This document shows positions 1 to 12,191 of a DNA stretch of 64,000 bases, in pieces; position 1 is the first letter of the stretch, and each line of letters starts with the position of its first letter. This DNA is from Prorocentrum cordatum. Taxonomy: Eukaryota > Sar > Dinophyceae > Prorocentrales > Prorocentraceae. The notes below the pieces were generated by a model. It was not told where the DNA came from and ran no database searches. It saw only the letters and a program-made list of their open reading frames with translations. Location: the NCBI GenBank assembly GCA_963575745.1, contig CAUYUJ010011225.1, positions 718,768 to 782,767 of the forward strand, given 5' to 3'. The translations under genes were made by a program, and so were the position numbers.

Positions 1-883
1 CGACGCAAAAAAAAAAACGGGGTCGTCTGCGCCGACATTGGCGTGTGGGCTGCCCGCGTAAGGTCGCGCGTAAGCGCCATCGTTCCCAATGTAACGTGCC
101 GCGCTGGCGGTCCGCGTAAGCCGCCGCGTAAGGTCGCTATGACGTCTCGCGTAAGTCCTCTTTTTGATCGTCTCTCATCTGGCGTGCGATCCTTGTATTT
201 TCGTCGCCCAGGTGGGCGGCGGGCGCGAAGAAGACCGTGCGCCGCGCATCGCGGGGCGCGATATGCTCGAAGCTGGTTCCCCGAATCTCAGGGGGGAACG
301 CTGGGGGGGGGGCACCCTCGTAGCTGGTGCCTGCGGCATCTTCTGGCTATGTGGGGGGTTCTCTCGTGGCCGCGGCCGGGCGCGGGCTTCGGCCCGGTGG
401 TGGGGGGGAGGGCCGGGCGGTGCCAGGACGAGGATCAGTCGCTCCAGAGCGTCCCAGGAAGCTCTCAGAGCGTGCTGGGGCGCTCTGGTGACGGCCGTGG
501 CGCCCGATGCATCCGACCCGCGAGCTCTCGGAGATTCCCGTTGGATCCCCATCCGAGTCTAGCCTCATACAGTCAACCCGCATAGTAAGGATGGGCAACC
601 TTCCCAAGGGTACCCTTGCATCCTTGCCTCCTCGGTCCATCCTTCGCCGCTTTCGCTGGCCGCGCCCCGCTCGAAGAAGCTTCGAAATGGGCGTCCTAGC
701 CCTTGCATCCTTATCGCGCATCCTTACTATACTGGTTGACTGTACTGCCCTCGGGGGGGGGGGCGAGAGGAGCGGCGCCCTCGGGAAGGCTGGGGGCCAA
801 AGTCAGCATTGCGTGCATGCGGGCCGCCGCACGAGGTGCTGCCCCTGCTTCTTCTTCTTCGTGCGCGCGCACGCCCCTTGGAT
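1..883. other. Intergenic, no supported feature
   Basis: GC-rich sequence with homopolymer G runs. Several short open frames exist on both strands, but none has recognisable composition, motif or splice context. I see no RNA gene or organised repeat here. Confidence 0.5.
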
Positions 884-1092
884 CGGGACGATCGAGGTGG
901 GTATGGGAAGAGTAGGCGCAAAGACCTACACCAATTCCTGATCATTTTGGACAGTAGTCGCTGTCAGTGCCGCCGCGGGCCGTGTTCATTTGAGAAAGAA
1001 GCCCGCCTGCCCAACAGCGGCCGCTGTCGGTTTTGGACGACAGTTGTCGTCTCGCATCGTACCCATTCTTTGCGTACCCATTTCGGGCGTCC
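884..1092. mobile_element. MITE-like element, copy 1
   Basis: A segment of about 209 bp homologous to 25693-25898. It ends in imperfect inverted repeats: GTGGGTATGGGAAGAGT near 897 on the left and the reverse complement of GTACCCATTTCGGGCG at 1075-1090 on the right. Internal blocks shared with copy 2 include CGCTGTC, GCCGCCGCGGGC and CAACAGCGGCC. There is no coding capacity. The small size, inverted termini and dispersed second copy fit a non-autonomous DNA transposon. I cannot define a target-site duplication. Confidence 0.55.
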
Positions 1093-1823
1093 AGAGTGGA
1101 GATGCAACGGTATATATCTCTTTGCAGCCATGGGGTGTTCGGACGTGCGGGACCAGGCCAGGGGCCCTCTTTGAAGTGACGGGATCCCCCCGCGGGGCGT
1201 TCGGCTGGGCATCGCTCGGACGTGCGCATGCTTTCTCGGCCATGACCTTTGAGGAGTATCCTGGATCATCGAGCAAGAAACAACTCTCACGAAAACGAAA
1301 CGTGCATGGGGAATGGACGTCCGAGCGATGGCAAGGTCAATCCCTTCTTGGAAGGCCCCGTGCTTCCTCCTCACCCACGCATGCCTTGAACGGACAGCTC
1401 AAGGTTGAGCCTGCTTGTTTTTTTGAAGTCTTCTGCCGGGGGCCCGCCGCTGGGCCCCAGGGCCGGCAACCGAACGGCTCGCGTCGAGAAGCGGGCCCCG
1501 GTGATATGGTCGGGGCTCCCGGGGTGCCCGCCTGGAACAGGAAGCCAAGACATCGGATGCATCTGGGCAGACGACCGCCCCCCTCTCGCTCCGCTCGGTT
1601 CGGACGCGCAGGGGGGGGGGTCATTGGGAAGGGGGGGCAGTGCTCGAACTAAGCTGCGTTTTGGCGATGTCGTGGGCCGTTTTCGTTCCGACGTCGCTTT
1701 GTAGCAGAGGCGACTTGACAACAAAACGAGGGAAAACGCAAGTAAAAGACGAATCGAATAATACTGTTCAGGTCGATCCCTGGGGCGGGGTTCAGGGACA
1801 ACGTTGTGGGGGTTGATGGAGCT
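1093..1823. other. Intergenic, no supported feature
   Basis: No organised repeat or convincing coding exon. Open frames in this stretch are short, overlap on both strands and contain no recognisable motif. Confidence 0.45.
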
Positions 1824-1975
1824 GGGGATGTAGCGTCCTCCGATCGCCCACGAATCGCCGGTAGGGGCCCGACAGCCCGCCCCGCCCATGAATTCGCGTT
1901 TCGCCATCCGGAGGCCTATCGGCGATGTATAGCCGATCCCAGCTCGATGTATCCCCCCCTGAGCCGGCCCCCCCC
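1824..1975. repeat. Dispersed repeat, copy A
   Basis: About 150 bp that realigns with 25927-26085. Shared blocks in the same order are a CGATCGCC-type word, GCCCGACAGCCCGCCCCGCC (GCCCGATAGCCCACCCCGCC in the second copy), ATCGGCGATGTAT, CCAGCTCGA and CCCCTGAGCC. A weaker third match lies near 30490-30560. The sequence is rich in ATCGGCGAT words that can self-pair. No coding capacity and no termini defined. Confidence 0.45.
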
Positions 1976-2705
1976 CGACGTTGACCGACAGAGCGCCTTG
2001 CCCGATTCACGGGCGCCTGCAGCGCGGGGAAAGCCAGCCGCGCGAGTTGATTCGCTTACCCCCCCGTGAATTACTGCCCATCCCCTCGTGAAGTGGTCCT
2101 GCTAGAGATGCGGCTGGCCAGGTGGCACATCTGCTCTTCTGCGCGTCTTGTACTGTTTCCTCTTCAGGGGCGACGCCCGCTGTGCTCACTGCAGCGCGGC
2201 CTGGAACATGCCAGGACCCCCCCTCTCGCACGACCCAGCGCACCGCATCGGGCGCGCTGACAGGTCTCGGGGGTGGCCAAGAGGGGGCTGAGGACGCGGG
2301 GGAGGGGATATCATGGCCAGGGCAACATCTCCACGGATTTCACGGCCCCCCCTTCTTGCTTCAGTACGTCCCCAGGATGGCCCCCCCCCCTGGGCCGCGC
2401 ACGTGCGTGCCTCGGGCCAAGATCTGCAAGAAAGCGCGTTCTGTAGGAGCTTGGAGGGGGGGGGGCCGAAACCGGCCCCCCATCCCTGGTTAAAGGGAGC
2501 GGGGGGGTTCGAACCCCTCCCCTCCCCTCCCCCTGGGCCTGCGCTAGCGCCGTCGGCGGCCACCCTCCCCCTCCCAGGCCGGCGCCGGCGCCGGCGCCAG
2601 CGCCGGCTGTCGGCGGCGGTGGGGATCAGCGACGAGGACGACGATTCAAAGGGGGAAAAGGAGTTCGAACCCGACCCCCCTCGCTCTGAGCTGGCGCCAG
2701 CGCCA

Positions 2706-2752
2706 GCGACGACGATGACGACGACGACGACGGCGACGACGGAAACGACGGA

Positions 2753-2791
<39 letters not shown>

Positions 2792-2969
2792 ATCGACGAC
2801 GACGACGACGACATCGACGACGACGGGCACGACGACGACGACGACGAAGACCACGAGGACGACGACGACGGCGACGACGACGGCGACGACGGCGATGATG
2901 TCGAGCACGACGACCACGACGACGACGAAGACAAAAACGACGACGATGACGACGGCGACGACGATGACG

Positions 2970-3000
<31 letters not shown>

Positions 3001-3069
3001 TGGCGTCGACGGCTACGTCGACGATGACGACGACAACGATCACGGCGACGACGACGATGGCGACGAGCA

Positions 3070-3101
<32 letters not shown>

Positions 3102-4764
3102 ACGACGTCGACCAAGACGACGACGACGACGACAACGGCGACGAAGGCGACAATGACGGCGACGTTGGCGACGACAACGATGACGAGCACGACGACGACG
3201 ACGGCGACGACGACGGCGACGACGACGGCGATGACGGCGACGACGACGACGGCGGCGACGACGACGACGGCGGCGACGACTTCAACCACGACGACGATGG
3301 CGACGACCACGACGACGACGGCGACGACACCGACGACGACGACGATGACGGCGACGAGCATGACGACGACGACGGCGACGACGACGACAACGACGGCGAC
3401 GGCAACGACGAAACCGACGATGGCGACGACGACGAAGAAATCGACCACGACGACGACGTCAACGACGACGACGACGAGCACGACGTCGACGACGACGATG
3501 AAGACGACGATGACGTCGGCGACGACGACGACCATGGCGACGACAACTACGACGACAGCGACGACGACCACGACCACGACGACGACGGAGATTACGAGGT
3601 CGACGACTATGACGGCGACGACGACGGCGACGACGACTACCGCAACGACGACGAAGATTATGAGGTCGACGATTTTGACGGCGACGACGAAGACGACGAC
3701 GACGGCGACGGCGACAATGACGACGACGCCGACACCGACGACGACGACGCCGACGACGACGACGACGGTGAAGGGGACGACGACGACGGCGACGACGACG
3801 GTGACGACGACGATGATGGCAACGACGACGACGACGACAACGGCTGCGACCAAGAACACGACGACGACGACGACGACGACTACGACGTCGACTACGACGA
3901 CGACGGCGACGACGACGGCGATGTCGACGACGACGACGTGCACGACGGCGACGACGACGAAGACGCGGACGACAACAACGGAGACGACGACGGCAACAAC
4001 GACGGCGGCGACGAAGACTGCGGCGACGACGACGGCGACGGAGACGACGCCGACGATTGCGACGACGGCGACAACGACGACGACACTTACGACGACAACG
4101 ACGATGAGCACAACGACGACGACGGCGACAACGACGACGACGTCAACGCTGAGGAGGACGACGAGCGACGACGACGACGACAACGACGGAGACGACAACG
4201 GAGACAACGACGCCAACAACGACGGCGGCGACGACGACTGCGGCGACGACGACGACGACGAAGATGACGACGGCGATTGCGACGACGGCGACAACGACGA
4301 CGACGACGACGACGACGACGGCGATCACGGCGACGACGACGACGACGATCACGGCGACGACGGCGACCATGACGACGAGCACGAAGACAAGGATGGGGAC
4401 GACGACGACAACGACGAAGACGACGACCAAGACGACGACGACCACAACGAAGACGGCGGCGACGACCACTTCGAGCATGACGACGTCAACGACGACTACG
4501 GCGACGATGACAACGCTGACGACGACGGCGACGACGGCGACCACAACGCCGACAATTTCGACGGCGATGACGAGGACGGCGACGACGACGGCGACGACGA
4601 CGACGATGACGACGGCGACGACGGCGTCGACGGCGACGGGGACGACGGCGACGACGACGAGCACGACGACGACGACGCGTTGACGACGGCGACAACAACG
4701 ACGGTAACGGCGACGACGACGACGACAACGGCAACGTCGGCAGCGGCGACGACGACGCCAATTG

Positions 4765-4797
<33 letters not shown>

Positions 4798-4899
4798 GCA
4801 CGACGAGCACGACGACGATGATGACGACGACAACGACGACGACGACGACGACGGCAACGACGACGGTGACGACGACGACGTCGACGACGGCGACCACGA

Positions 4900-4932
<33 letters not shown>

Positions 4933-5548
4933 CGAGCACAAAGACGATGAGCACAACGACGGCGACGACGACGACGACAGAGACGCGGCGACGACGACGA
5001 CGAGGACGGCGACGATGGCGACGTTGACGACTACGACGGCGACGGGGAACAGCGACGACGGCGACGACGACGACAACGACGGCGACGGCAACGACGAAAT
5101 CGACGACGTCGACAACGACGAGCGACGACGACGACAACGAAGACGACGACGACGACGACGACGACGGCGACGGCGACGACGACGACGACAATGACGACGA
5201 CGACGACAACGACGAAATCGACGTCGACGACGGACGATACCGACGACGACGACGACGACAGCGACAACGACGACGACGACGACGGCGACGACGACGGCGA
5301 CGACGGCGACGACGACGGAGACGGCGGCGACGACGACTTCGAGCACGACGGCGACGACGAATTCGACGACGACGGCGACGACGGTGACGACGATGACGAC
5401 AACTACGACATCGACGATGACGACGACATCGACGGCGACCACGACGACTACGAGCATGATGACGACGACGACGACGACACCGACGACGGCGACGACGACG
5501 ACGGACGATGACGACGACGGCGACGACGATGACGACGTTGACGACGAT

Positions 5549-5579
<31 letters not shown>

Positions 5580-5580
5580 G
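2706..5580. repeat. Degenerate GAC/CGA trinucleotide tract, 2.9 kb
   Basis: Almost uninterrupted (GAC)n with scattered substitutions such as GGC, GAT, CAC and AAC. Because stop codons cannot arise from these triplets, all six frames stay open for long distances: poly-Thr, poly-Asp and poly-Arg on plus, and poly-Val, poly-Ser and poly-Arg on minus. A 904-codon and a 702-codon open frame here are products of the repeat and I do not annotate them as genes. The substitutions show no bias towards preserving any one frame. Confidence 0.9.
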
Positions 5581-5594
5581 AAACTCGAGGCACG

Positions 5595-5912
5595 CGACCT
5601 CCCTTCGGGTGATACGACCTCCCTTCGGGTGATACGAAGGTTCGGGGGGGGGAACCAACGTCTCACTTGATCGGGCTCGCTATCGATACCACTATCGGTC
5701 TCACTATCGGTCTCGCCCGATCGATCCCACTCGATCGATCTTACAATCGACCTCACTCGATCTGTTTCTTTCGATCGATCTCACAATCGATCTGACTATC
5801 GACCTCACAACCGATCTCACTATCGATCCCACTATCGATCTCACAATCGATCTCACATCCGGTCTCACTATCGATCTCACTATCGATACCACAACCGATC
5901 TCACAATCAACG
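5595..5912. repeat. 20-bp direct duplication followed by ATCGAT-rich minisatellite
   Basis: A 20-bp unit containing CCTCCCTTCGGGTGAT is repeated twice at 5595-5634. From about 5660 to 5912 follow roughly 12-bp units of the form CTCACTATCGAT or CTCACAATCGAT, with variants (CGGTCTCACTATCG, TTCGATCGATC). The units carry ATCGAT or TCGATCGA self-complementary cores. Confidence 0.75.
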
Positions 5913-5914
5913 CC

Positions 5915-6201
5915 GTCATCATCATCAACATTATCGGCATCAACGTTATCAACATCATCACTGTCATCACAATCGTCATCGGGACACCATCATCATCATC
6001 ATCATCACCTCATCACCATCATCATCAACATCATCATCACCATCATCATCATCGGGACACCATCATCATCAACATCATCATCATCATCATCGGGACACTT
6101 TCCTAATCATCATCGGGACACCATCATCATCAGTATCATCATGACCAACATGCTTAACATCATCATCAACATCGGGACACCATCATCAGCAGCATCATCA
6201 C

Positions 6202-6247
<46 letters not shown>

Positions 6248-6337
6248 GGCAACATCGGGACACCATCACCATCGTCACCATCTTCATCATCATCGGGACA
6301 CCATCATCATCATCATCATCATCGTCATCGCCATCGC

Positions 6338-6371
<34 letters not shown>

Positions 6372-6376
6372 GTCAA

Positions 6377-6419
<43 letters not shown>

Positions 6420-6508
6420 GGGACACCCTCATCATCACCACCACCATCATCATCTTGATCATCATCGTCATCAACATCATCGACATCATCATCATGATCA
6501 TCATCATG

Positions 6509-6577
<69 letters not shown>

Positions 6578-6590
6578 GCGACACCGACGG
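5915..6590. repeat. CAT trinucleotide array with CGGGACACC interruptions
   Basis: (CAT/ATC)n runs broken about eight times by the word CGGGACACCATC. The interruption grows into the GGGACACCGGC repeat that follows, so the two repeat types share an origin. Open Ile, Ser, His and Met frames are artefacts. Confidence 0.85.
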
Positions 6591-6610
6591 GACACCGGCG
6601 GGACACTAGC

Positions 6611-6764
6611 GGGACACCGCGTGGCACTGGCCCCCGGAAGGGGGTCATTTGGTCCGGCCGCGGCCTAGCTGGAGGCGGGACACCGGCGGGACACCGCGCG
6701 GCACCGGTTGCCGGAAGGGAGTCATTTGGACCAGCCGCGCCTCGGCCGGAGGAGACTTTCTTCT
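6611..6764. repeat. 77-bp tandem duplication
   Basis: Two copies start at 6611 and 6688 with GGGACACCGCG. Each continues through GGAAGGG, GTCATTTGG and a GCCGCGCC-like GC block. The copies differ at several bases, so the duplication is not recent. Confidence 0.65.
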
Positions 6765-6880
6765 CGCCCGCCCACGCAGCTTCGCTTCGCCCGCACGCAC
6801 GGCACGCACGAACACGAAACCGAAACCGATTTCCCGGTAGGGGGGCTCTCCGTTCCACTTCGATCTCACCCCCTCACTTC

Positions 6881-6881
<1 letters not shown>

Positions 6882-6955
<74 letters not shown>

Positions 6956-6987
6956 CATATATATATATATGTAAATATATATAAACA
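6882..6987. repeat. (AT)n microsatellite
   Basis: About 100 bp of nearly pure TA dinucleotide with a few C or G interruptions. It is self-complementary and likely to extrude or cause assembly error. Confidence 0.95.
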
Positions 6988-7339
6988 CATACAAGGCTGC
7001 ATTGGCGTTTCGCGCCATGCACCTTGTTCCTTGAAGCTTTGGAATGGTTGGCCCGTGGTGCCATCCTTTTTTCCATTTTAGCCGCGGTCCGAGGCATGTT
7101 GCAACTGTCGCCCGCACTGAGCCCGAGGCTACGGATGCACTAAATAACGCAAATTCTTTACGCTTCGCGTATCCCCACCAGCCCATCTCAAAACAGCAAC
7201 TCTTGCGAAACATGCCGACAGTCGTGTTTTTCAGGCGTGTTTCCGCCTGCCCCCGCATATCTCCCCTGTTCCTCCTTCCTCCCGCCTCCTTGGTACATCC
7301 TCCTTGTGGTTGGAGCGGGAGAAGGACGAGGCGGAGGAG

Positions 7340-7738
7340 GAGGGAGAGAAAGCGCTCCTCGTGGTTTGAGTCGTTTGGGGTTTCTCGTCCTGGTGTGAGC
7401 CGTTCGGGCCCTTCTTCCTGGTGTGAGTCGTTCGGGCTCTTCGTGGTGTGCGTCGTTCGGGCTCTTCGTCCTGGTGTGAGTCGTTCGGGCCCCTCCTCCT
7501 GGTGTGACTCGTTCGGGCTCCTCGTGGTGTGAGTCGTTCGGGGCCCTCGTCGTGGTGTGAGTCGTTCGGGTTCCTCGTGGTGTGAGTCGTTCGGGCGCCT
7601 CGTCCTGGTGTGAGTCGTTCGGGCCCCTCCTTCTGGTGTGAGTCGTTCGGGCTCTTCGTGGTGTGAGTCGTTCGGGCCCCTCGTCCTGGTGTGAGTCGTT
7701 CGGGCTCCCTCGTGGTGTGAGTCGTTCGGGCCCCTCGT
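7340..7738. repeat. Minisatellite of about 27 bp (GTGTGAGTCGTTCGGGC)
   Basis: About 14 tandem units with the core GTGTGAGTCGTTCGGGC joined by CTCGTCCTG or TCTTCGTG spacers, so unit length alternates around 22-30 bp. The array runs directly into the TAG array. Confidence 0.85.
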
Positions 7739-8203
<465 letters not shown>

Positions 8204-8520
8204 CTTTTGAGAGCCTGTTGGAGGCCTTTTGGGGCGTCTTGGGGGCCTCTTGGCGGCCCCAGGGGCTTGTAGGAGCGTCCTGGGTGCCTTGGGGGAGCCT
8301 CTTCGGGCCTCTTGGGAGCCTCTTGGAGGCCGTTTGGGGCGTCTTGGGGGCCTCTTGGCGGCTCCAGGGGCTTCCAGGAGCGTCTTGGGTGCCTCGGGGG
8401 AGCCTCTTGGGGCCTCTTGGGGGCCTCTTGGGGGCATCTTGGGGGCCTCTTGGAGGCCTCTTGGGGCCTCTTGGGGCTCTTTGGGAGGGGTCTGGGAGGA
8501 CTCTTGGGGCCATCTGTCGG
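8204..8520. repeat. CTTGGGGCC-type array I
   Basis: Degenerate 12-16 bp units built from CTTGGGGGCCTCTTGG and CTTGGAGGCC. The same unit family forms arrays at 9030-10045, 22730-24390 and 28110-28855. Minus-strand frames read as Pro/Lys/Arg-rich protein, which I treat as an artefact because the same composition appears in all arrays regardless of frame. Confidence 0.8.
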
Positions 8521-8644
8521 GCGATCGATCACAGATGGGGCGAGCATTTTTCTCCCTCCCCCCGTCGGGGCCAGAATCCTCGTGAGGGGTGTCGAATTTT
8601 AGCCCTCCCAGGAGTCGAAAAAGACCCCTCCAACCACCCGCGGA

Positions 8645-8772
8645 ACGCCCTCTCCAGGCCCAGGAGGAGGGGGTAGGGGGAGGGGTAAACCCCTCCCCGA
8701 AAGGGAAGAAGGGGGTTGAGAACAGAGCGGGCTCTCTAAACCACTCACGCCCAAAGGGCTGGTGGGATTCAG
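8645..8772. repeat. Dispersed repeat with GGGGTAAACCCC palindrome, copy 1
   Basis: About 125 bp homologous to 28868-28995. Shared blocks are a CCAGG-rich start, GGGGTAGGGGGAGGGG, TAAACCCCTCCCC and the terminal word GGGCTGGTGGGATT. The central GGGGAGGGGTAAACCCCTCCCC can pair with itself. It lies just outside a CTTGGGGCC array in both loci. Confidence 0.65.
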
Positions 8773-8850
8773 CGGAGTGACTGGAAATCTGCTGGAATCC
8801 TGGGTTGACAACGGAATTTCCAGAAAAATGGTTGCGAACCCGGGATTTTG

Positions 8851-9016
8851 GCCTCTTCCTCCTCCTCCTCCTCCTCCTCCTCCTCCTCCTCCTTGCCCTC
8901 CTCCACCTCCTCCGCCTCCTCCTCCTCGTCCTCTTCCTCCTCCTCGTTCTCCTTCTTTCTCTGCCTTCTTCTCCTCCTCATCCTCCTCCTCCTCATCCTC
9001 CTTCTCCTCCTCCGCT
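8851..9016. repeat. (CCT)n microsatellite
   Basis: Degenerate CCT/TCC trinucleotide run giving poly-Pro, poly-Leu or poly-Ser frames. No gene is supported. Confidence 0.85.
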
Positions 9017-9029
9017 TAATCCAATGGAG

Positions 9030-10045
9030 CATTAACGATTTGGAAGCTTTTTGGAGCTTCGCCGGAGCTTCCCAGGGAGCCCCCCGAAGCTCTTTGGAGC
9101 TCTCTTGGGGCCTCCTTGGGCCCTTTCGGGGCGGGAGGCTCGTATTTTCAGTTATCTGGTCCTCCCTGGGGCCCTTCTTTGGGCCGTCTCGGAGCGTTCG
9201 TGGGCCGTCTTGGACCGTCTTGGGACGCGTCTTGGACCGTCTTGGGGCTTTTCAGGACGCTTTGGGAGCCCCTTGGGCCGTTGTGGAGCGGTTTTGGGGG
9301 CTTTTTGGGCGGTTTTGGAACGTGGGAAACCAGAAAAAGCGAGGGCGTTAAACACATTGAAAAACTAATGGGAAAATAACACTTTTGAATGTTTTTGGAG
9401 CCTCACCGAAACGTCTTAGGGGGCCTCCCGAGGCCCTTTGGAGCTCTCTTGGGGCTTCCTTGGGCTCTTTCGGGGCGGGAGGCTCGTATTTTCAGATCGT
9501 GGTCCCCCCTAGGGCTCCTCTCTGGGCCGTCTTGGAACGTTCGTGGGCCATCTCGGACGCGTCTTGGGCCGTCTTGGGGCTTTCTCAGAGCGCTCTGGGA
9601 GCCTCTTGGGCCGTTGTGGGGCGGTTTGGGGGGCTTCTTGGGCGGTCTTGGAGCGTCGGACACCCGAAAAAGCGAGGACGCTGAAAACATTGAAAAACCA
9701 ATTGGAAAATAACAATTTTGAATGTTTTTGGAGCCTCACCAGAGCCATTTGGGGGGCTTCCCGAGGCCCTGTGGAGCTCTCTTGGGGCCTCCTTGGGCCT
9801 TCTCGGGGCGGGAGGCTCGTATTTTCAGTTCGTGGTCCCCCCTGGGGCCCCTTTTGGGGCCGTCTTGGAGCGTTCGTGGGCCATCTCGGGCGCGTCTTGG
9901 ACCGTCTTGGGGCGCTCTCAGCGTGCTCTGGGAGCTTCTTGGGCCGTCTTGGGGCGGTTTGGGGAGCTTCTTGGGCGGTCTTTGAACGTGGGAAACCCGA
10001 AAAAGCGAGGACGCGAAAAACATTGAGAAACCAATGTGAATTCAA
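9030..10045. repeat. 333-bp tandem array, three copies
   Basis: Three copies begin near 9043, 9387 and 9720 at the word GAATGTTTTTGGAGC (divergent in the first). Copies 2 and 3 are spaced exactly 333 bp. Each unit has CTTGGGCCGTCTTGG-type short repeats, then GGGCGGGAGGCTCGTATTTTC, and ends with an A-rich linker around GAAAAAGCGAGGACG. The unit encodes no conserved protein, since frames shift between copies. Confidence 0.8.
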
Positions 10046-10494
10046 TGATTTTGTTCTCTCAAGCCTCCTTTGAGAACGGTCTTGGGGCTCTCGCGGAGGG
10101 TCTTCAAGGCTACCCGGGTGCTATCCTGGACTGTCTTGGGTGTCTCTGTGGGCTTGCGCCGACCGATTTGGCACTGCCGCCCGCCTGCGTGCACGCCCTG
10201 GAAATGATTTTCGGCCGCCCCCGTGGCACGGATCCGGGGGGTCCCGTTTCGGGGGGGCGGGTTCCGCACCCCCGGAATTATATAAATCCGCCGACCCTGT
10301 CGGCGTGTGTGAGGGGCTTCTCCGTTCGACTCGTCGTCTCCGTCGTCTCCGTTCTCCTCCTCCCAGGGCTCTCCTCCTCAAGCGCGCTATCCAAAGCGAA
10401 ATTAAACGACGTCGTAGTGGAGTCGAAGGGAAGCCCCTTCCCTTTGATCCCTTCCCCGCAGGGGGGGGGGGACGGGGCAGATACGACGCCCGCC

Positions 10495-10925
10495 GGGGCG
10501 CACTTTCCTCGAGCGGGCACGCACGGGATGCACTTCCTCCTCCTCCTGGTCCTCCTCCTCCTCCTTTTCCTCCTCCTCCTCCTCTCCTCTCCTCCTCCTC
10601 CCTCCTCCTCCTCCTCCTCCTCGCAGAGGCGTCCCGGGAGCGGGCCCCGAGTCAAAATACCACCCCCCTAGGGCGCATTTTCCTCGAGCGGGCACGCCCG
10701 AGATGCACTTCTTCCTCTTCCGGGAGCACGTCCCAAGTCAGAATATCACACTCCCGGGGCGCACTTTCTTCGAGCGGGCACACAAAGGATGCACTCCTCC
10801 TCCTCCTCCTCCTCCTCCTCTTCCTCCTCCTCCTCCTCCCTCCTCCTCCTGCTCCTCCTCCTTCTCCTCCTCCTCCTCCTCCTCCTCATCCTCCGCTTCC
10901 TCCCCCCACTCCTAGCCCTTTCGAT
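10495..10925. repeat. Three GGGCGCACTTTCCTCGAGCG units separated by CCT tracts
   Basis: The block GGGCGCACTTTCCTCGAGCG followed by GGCACGC and GATGCACTTC occurs at about 10495, 10671 and 10757. Each is followed by a (CCT)n run of 20-110 bp, and two are separated by a GTCCCGGGAGC / CCCCGAGTCAAAATACCAC type linker. This is a tandem compound repeat rather than a gene. Confidence 0.7.
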
Positions 10926-10963
10926 CAGGGTCGGCGGCACCGGCCGTCAGGCCTCTCCAATAT

Positions 10964-11006
10964 AGAAATATATATATATATATATAATACATATATATAT
11001 ATACAT

Positions 11007-11037
<31 letters not shown>

Positions 11038-11038
11038 T
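10964..11038. repeat. (TA)n microsatellite
   Basis: About 75 bp of TA dinucleotide with short interruptions. Likely structurally unstable. Confidence 0.95.
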
Positions 11039-11391
11039 GGAGGTCCGGGCCCGTGAATACTCCGACACCCAAGGCCGAGGACATAGGACTACATGGGGCC
11101 TTGTTGTCGTTTGCGTCTTCGTCCAGGTCATCGTCGCCGCCGTCGGCGCTGCCAGCCGCCGCAGGCGTCGGCGCCGGCGCCAGCGGTGGGGGGGCGGGGG
11201 GGGCTTCGGGGAGGAAGGGGGGGTGCGGAGCGGAGCCCTCCTGCTTCTGATTGACGGCGCCGAATGTTCGGCGGGGGCCGCCCCCCGGTTTAAACGCGCC
11301 GCCGAATGTTCCCAAGGCGAGCGCCCGTGAAACGCCCTCCTTCTCCGACGCCCCCGAAGGTCGCTGCCGCGATCGCGGCGCACATGTGAAC

Positions 11392-11433
11392 GCACACACA
11401 CACACACACATACACATACACATACACATATAC

Positions 11434-11476
<43 letters not shown>

Positions 11477-11512
11477 AACAAGCACGCGCACGCACGCACG
11501 CACGCACGCAGC
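11392..11512. repeat. CA / TACACA microsatellite
   Basis: A (CA)n run passes into (TACACA)n and then (CACG)n. The open frames across it are spurious. Confidence 0.95.
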
Positions 11513-11695
11513 GTCGCCATCTGCTCAACGCGTAGTGGGCCGCGGCACCACGCGCCTGCGGTTCTTCGCAGGTCGGGCCACGCGATGCCGTCGCCCCCAG
11601 GCGCCTGCTCGGGGCCCCTGGTGCGCTGAGGCGGGCGCCTTCTGCGGAGGGCCGCGCGTGCTGCGGCGCTGGGGGGCTGCGTTGCAAGACTTGCG

Positions 11696-12178
11696 GTGGT
11701 CCGAAGGACGCGACTGGTCTCCTACAATCCACTGTCCATGTGCAGGAAGCTGCGGGCGGAGGAGATCGGCACCGCCCTTGGCGCGCACGACGCGGTGGCG
11801 CTGCAGGGCGCGCAGCTCCGCTGGCGTGGAGGCCCTGGCGCTTCGAGGCGGGCGCTGCCGTTGCATGACGCTCTGCATTGGGGATGGGGCCGCGGTGGGT
11901 GCACCGACAACACGCGCGGGGTCTCCATCTTCTTCAAGAAGGGTTTAAAGGTGCTGGGGTTGTTGACGCCCCCCCCCGCGTTGCGGGGTCGTGGCGGGGG
12001 CGCCCGCCTTATGCGGGGCGCGCTGAACATCTTGGCGCTGGCTTTCTATGTCCCTGTTCGGGGGGCGGTGGCGCATCGGCAGGCGGCGGAGGCGCTCTTC
12101 ACCTGGGCGCAGCGCTGCCTCATGGAGTGCCCGACGCGGTGCGCGCCGTTGCCGTGCGCCGATTTCAACGACAGCTAA
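11696..12178 (+). pseudogene. LINE 1 endonuclease (EEP) N-terminal part
   Basis: About 160 codons resembling the first part of the endonuclease/exonuclease/phosphatase fold that nicks target DNA for target-primed reverse transcription. The start reads RLVSYNPLSMCRKLRAEEIG, matching the opening beta strand and the helix with a conserved acidic residue. Next comes HDAVALQGAQ, which corresponds to the usual D-V-I-x-L-Q-E-T segment; the catalytic Glu is replaced by Gly-Ala, so activity is unlikely. NTRGVSIFFKKG and ALPLPCADFNDS-type words follow, the latter matching the G-D-F-N strand. A TAA stop comes directly after ADFNDS, and the protein resumes in another frame about 15 bases later. Confidence 0.7.
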
Positions 12179-12191
12179 GGAATGGTGAGGT

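Noticed and set aside
2440-2530. tRNA candidate around GGTTCGAACCCC
   Set aside because: A B-box-like palindrome is present but no A box, D arm or acceptor stem can be paired.
2313-5027. 904-codon Thr-rich and 702-codon Val-rich open frames
   Set aside because: Pure consequence of the GAC repeat, with all frames open on both strands and no start, splice or domain evidence.
5915-6590. CRISPR-like regular spacing of CGGGACACC in the CAT array
   Set aside because: Spacers are the CAT microsatellite itself and intervals are irregular. The genome is eukaryotic.
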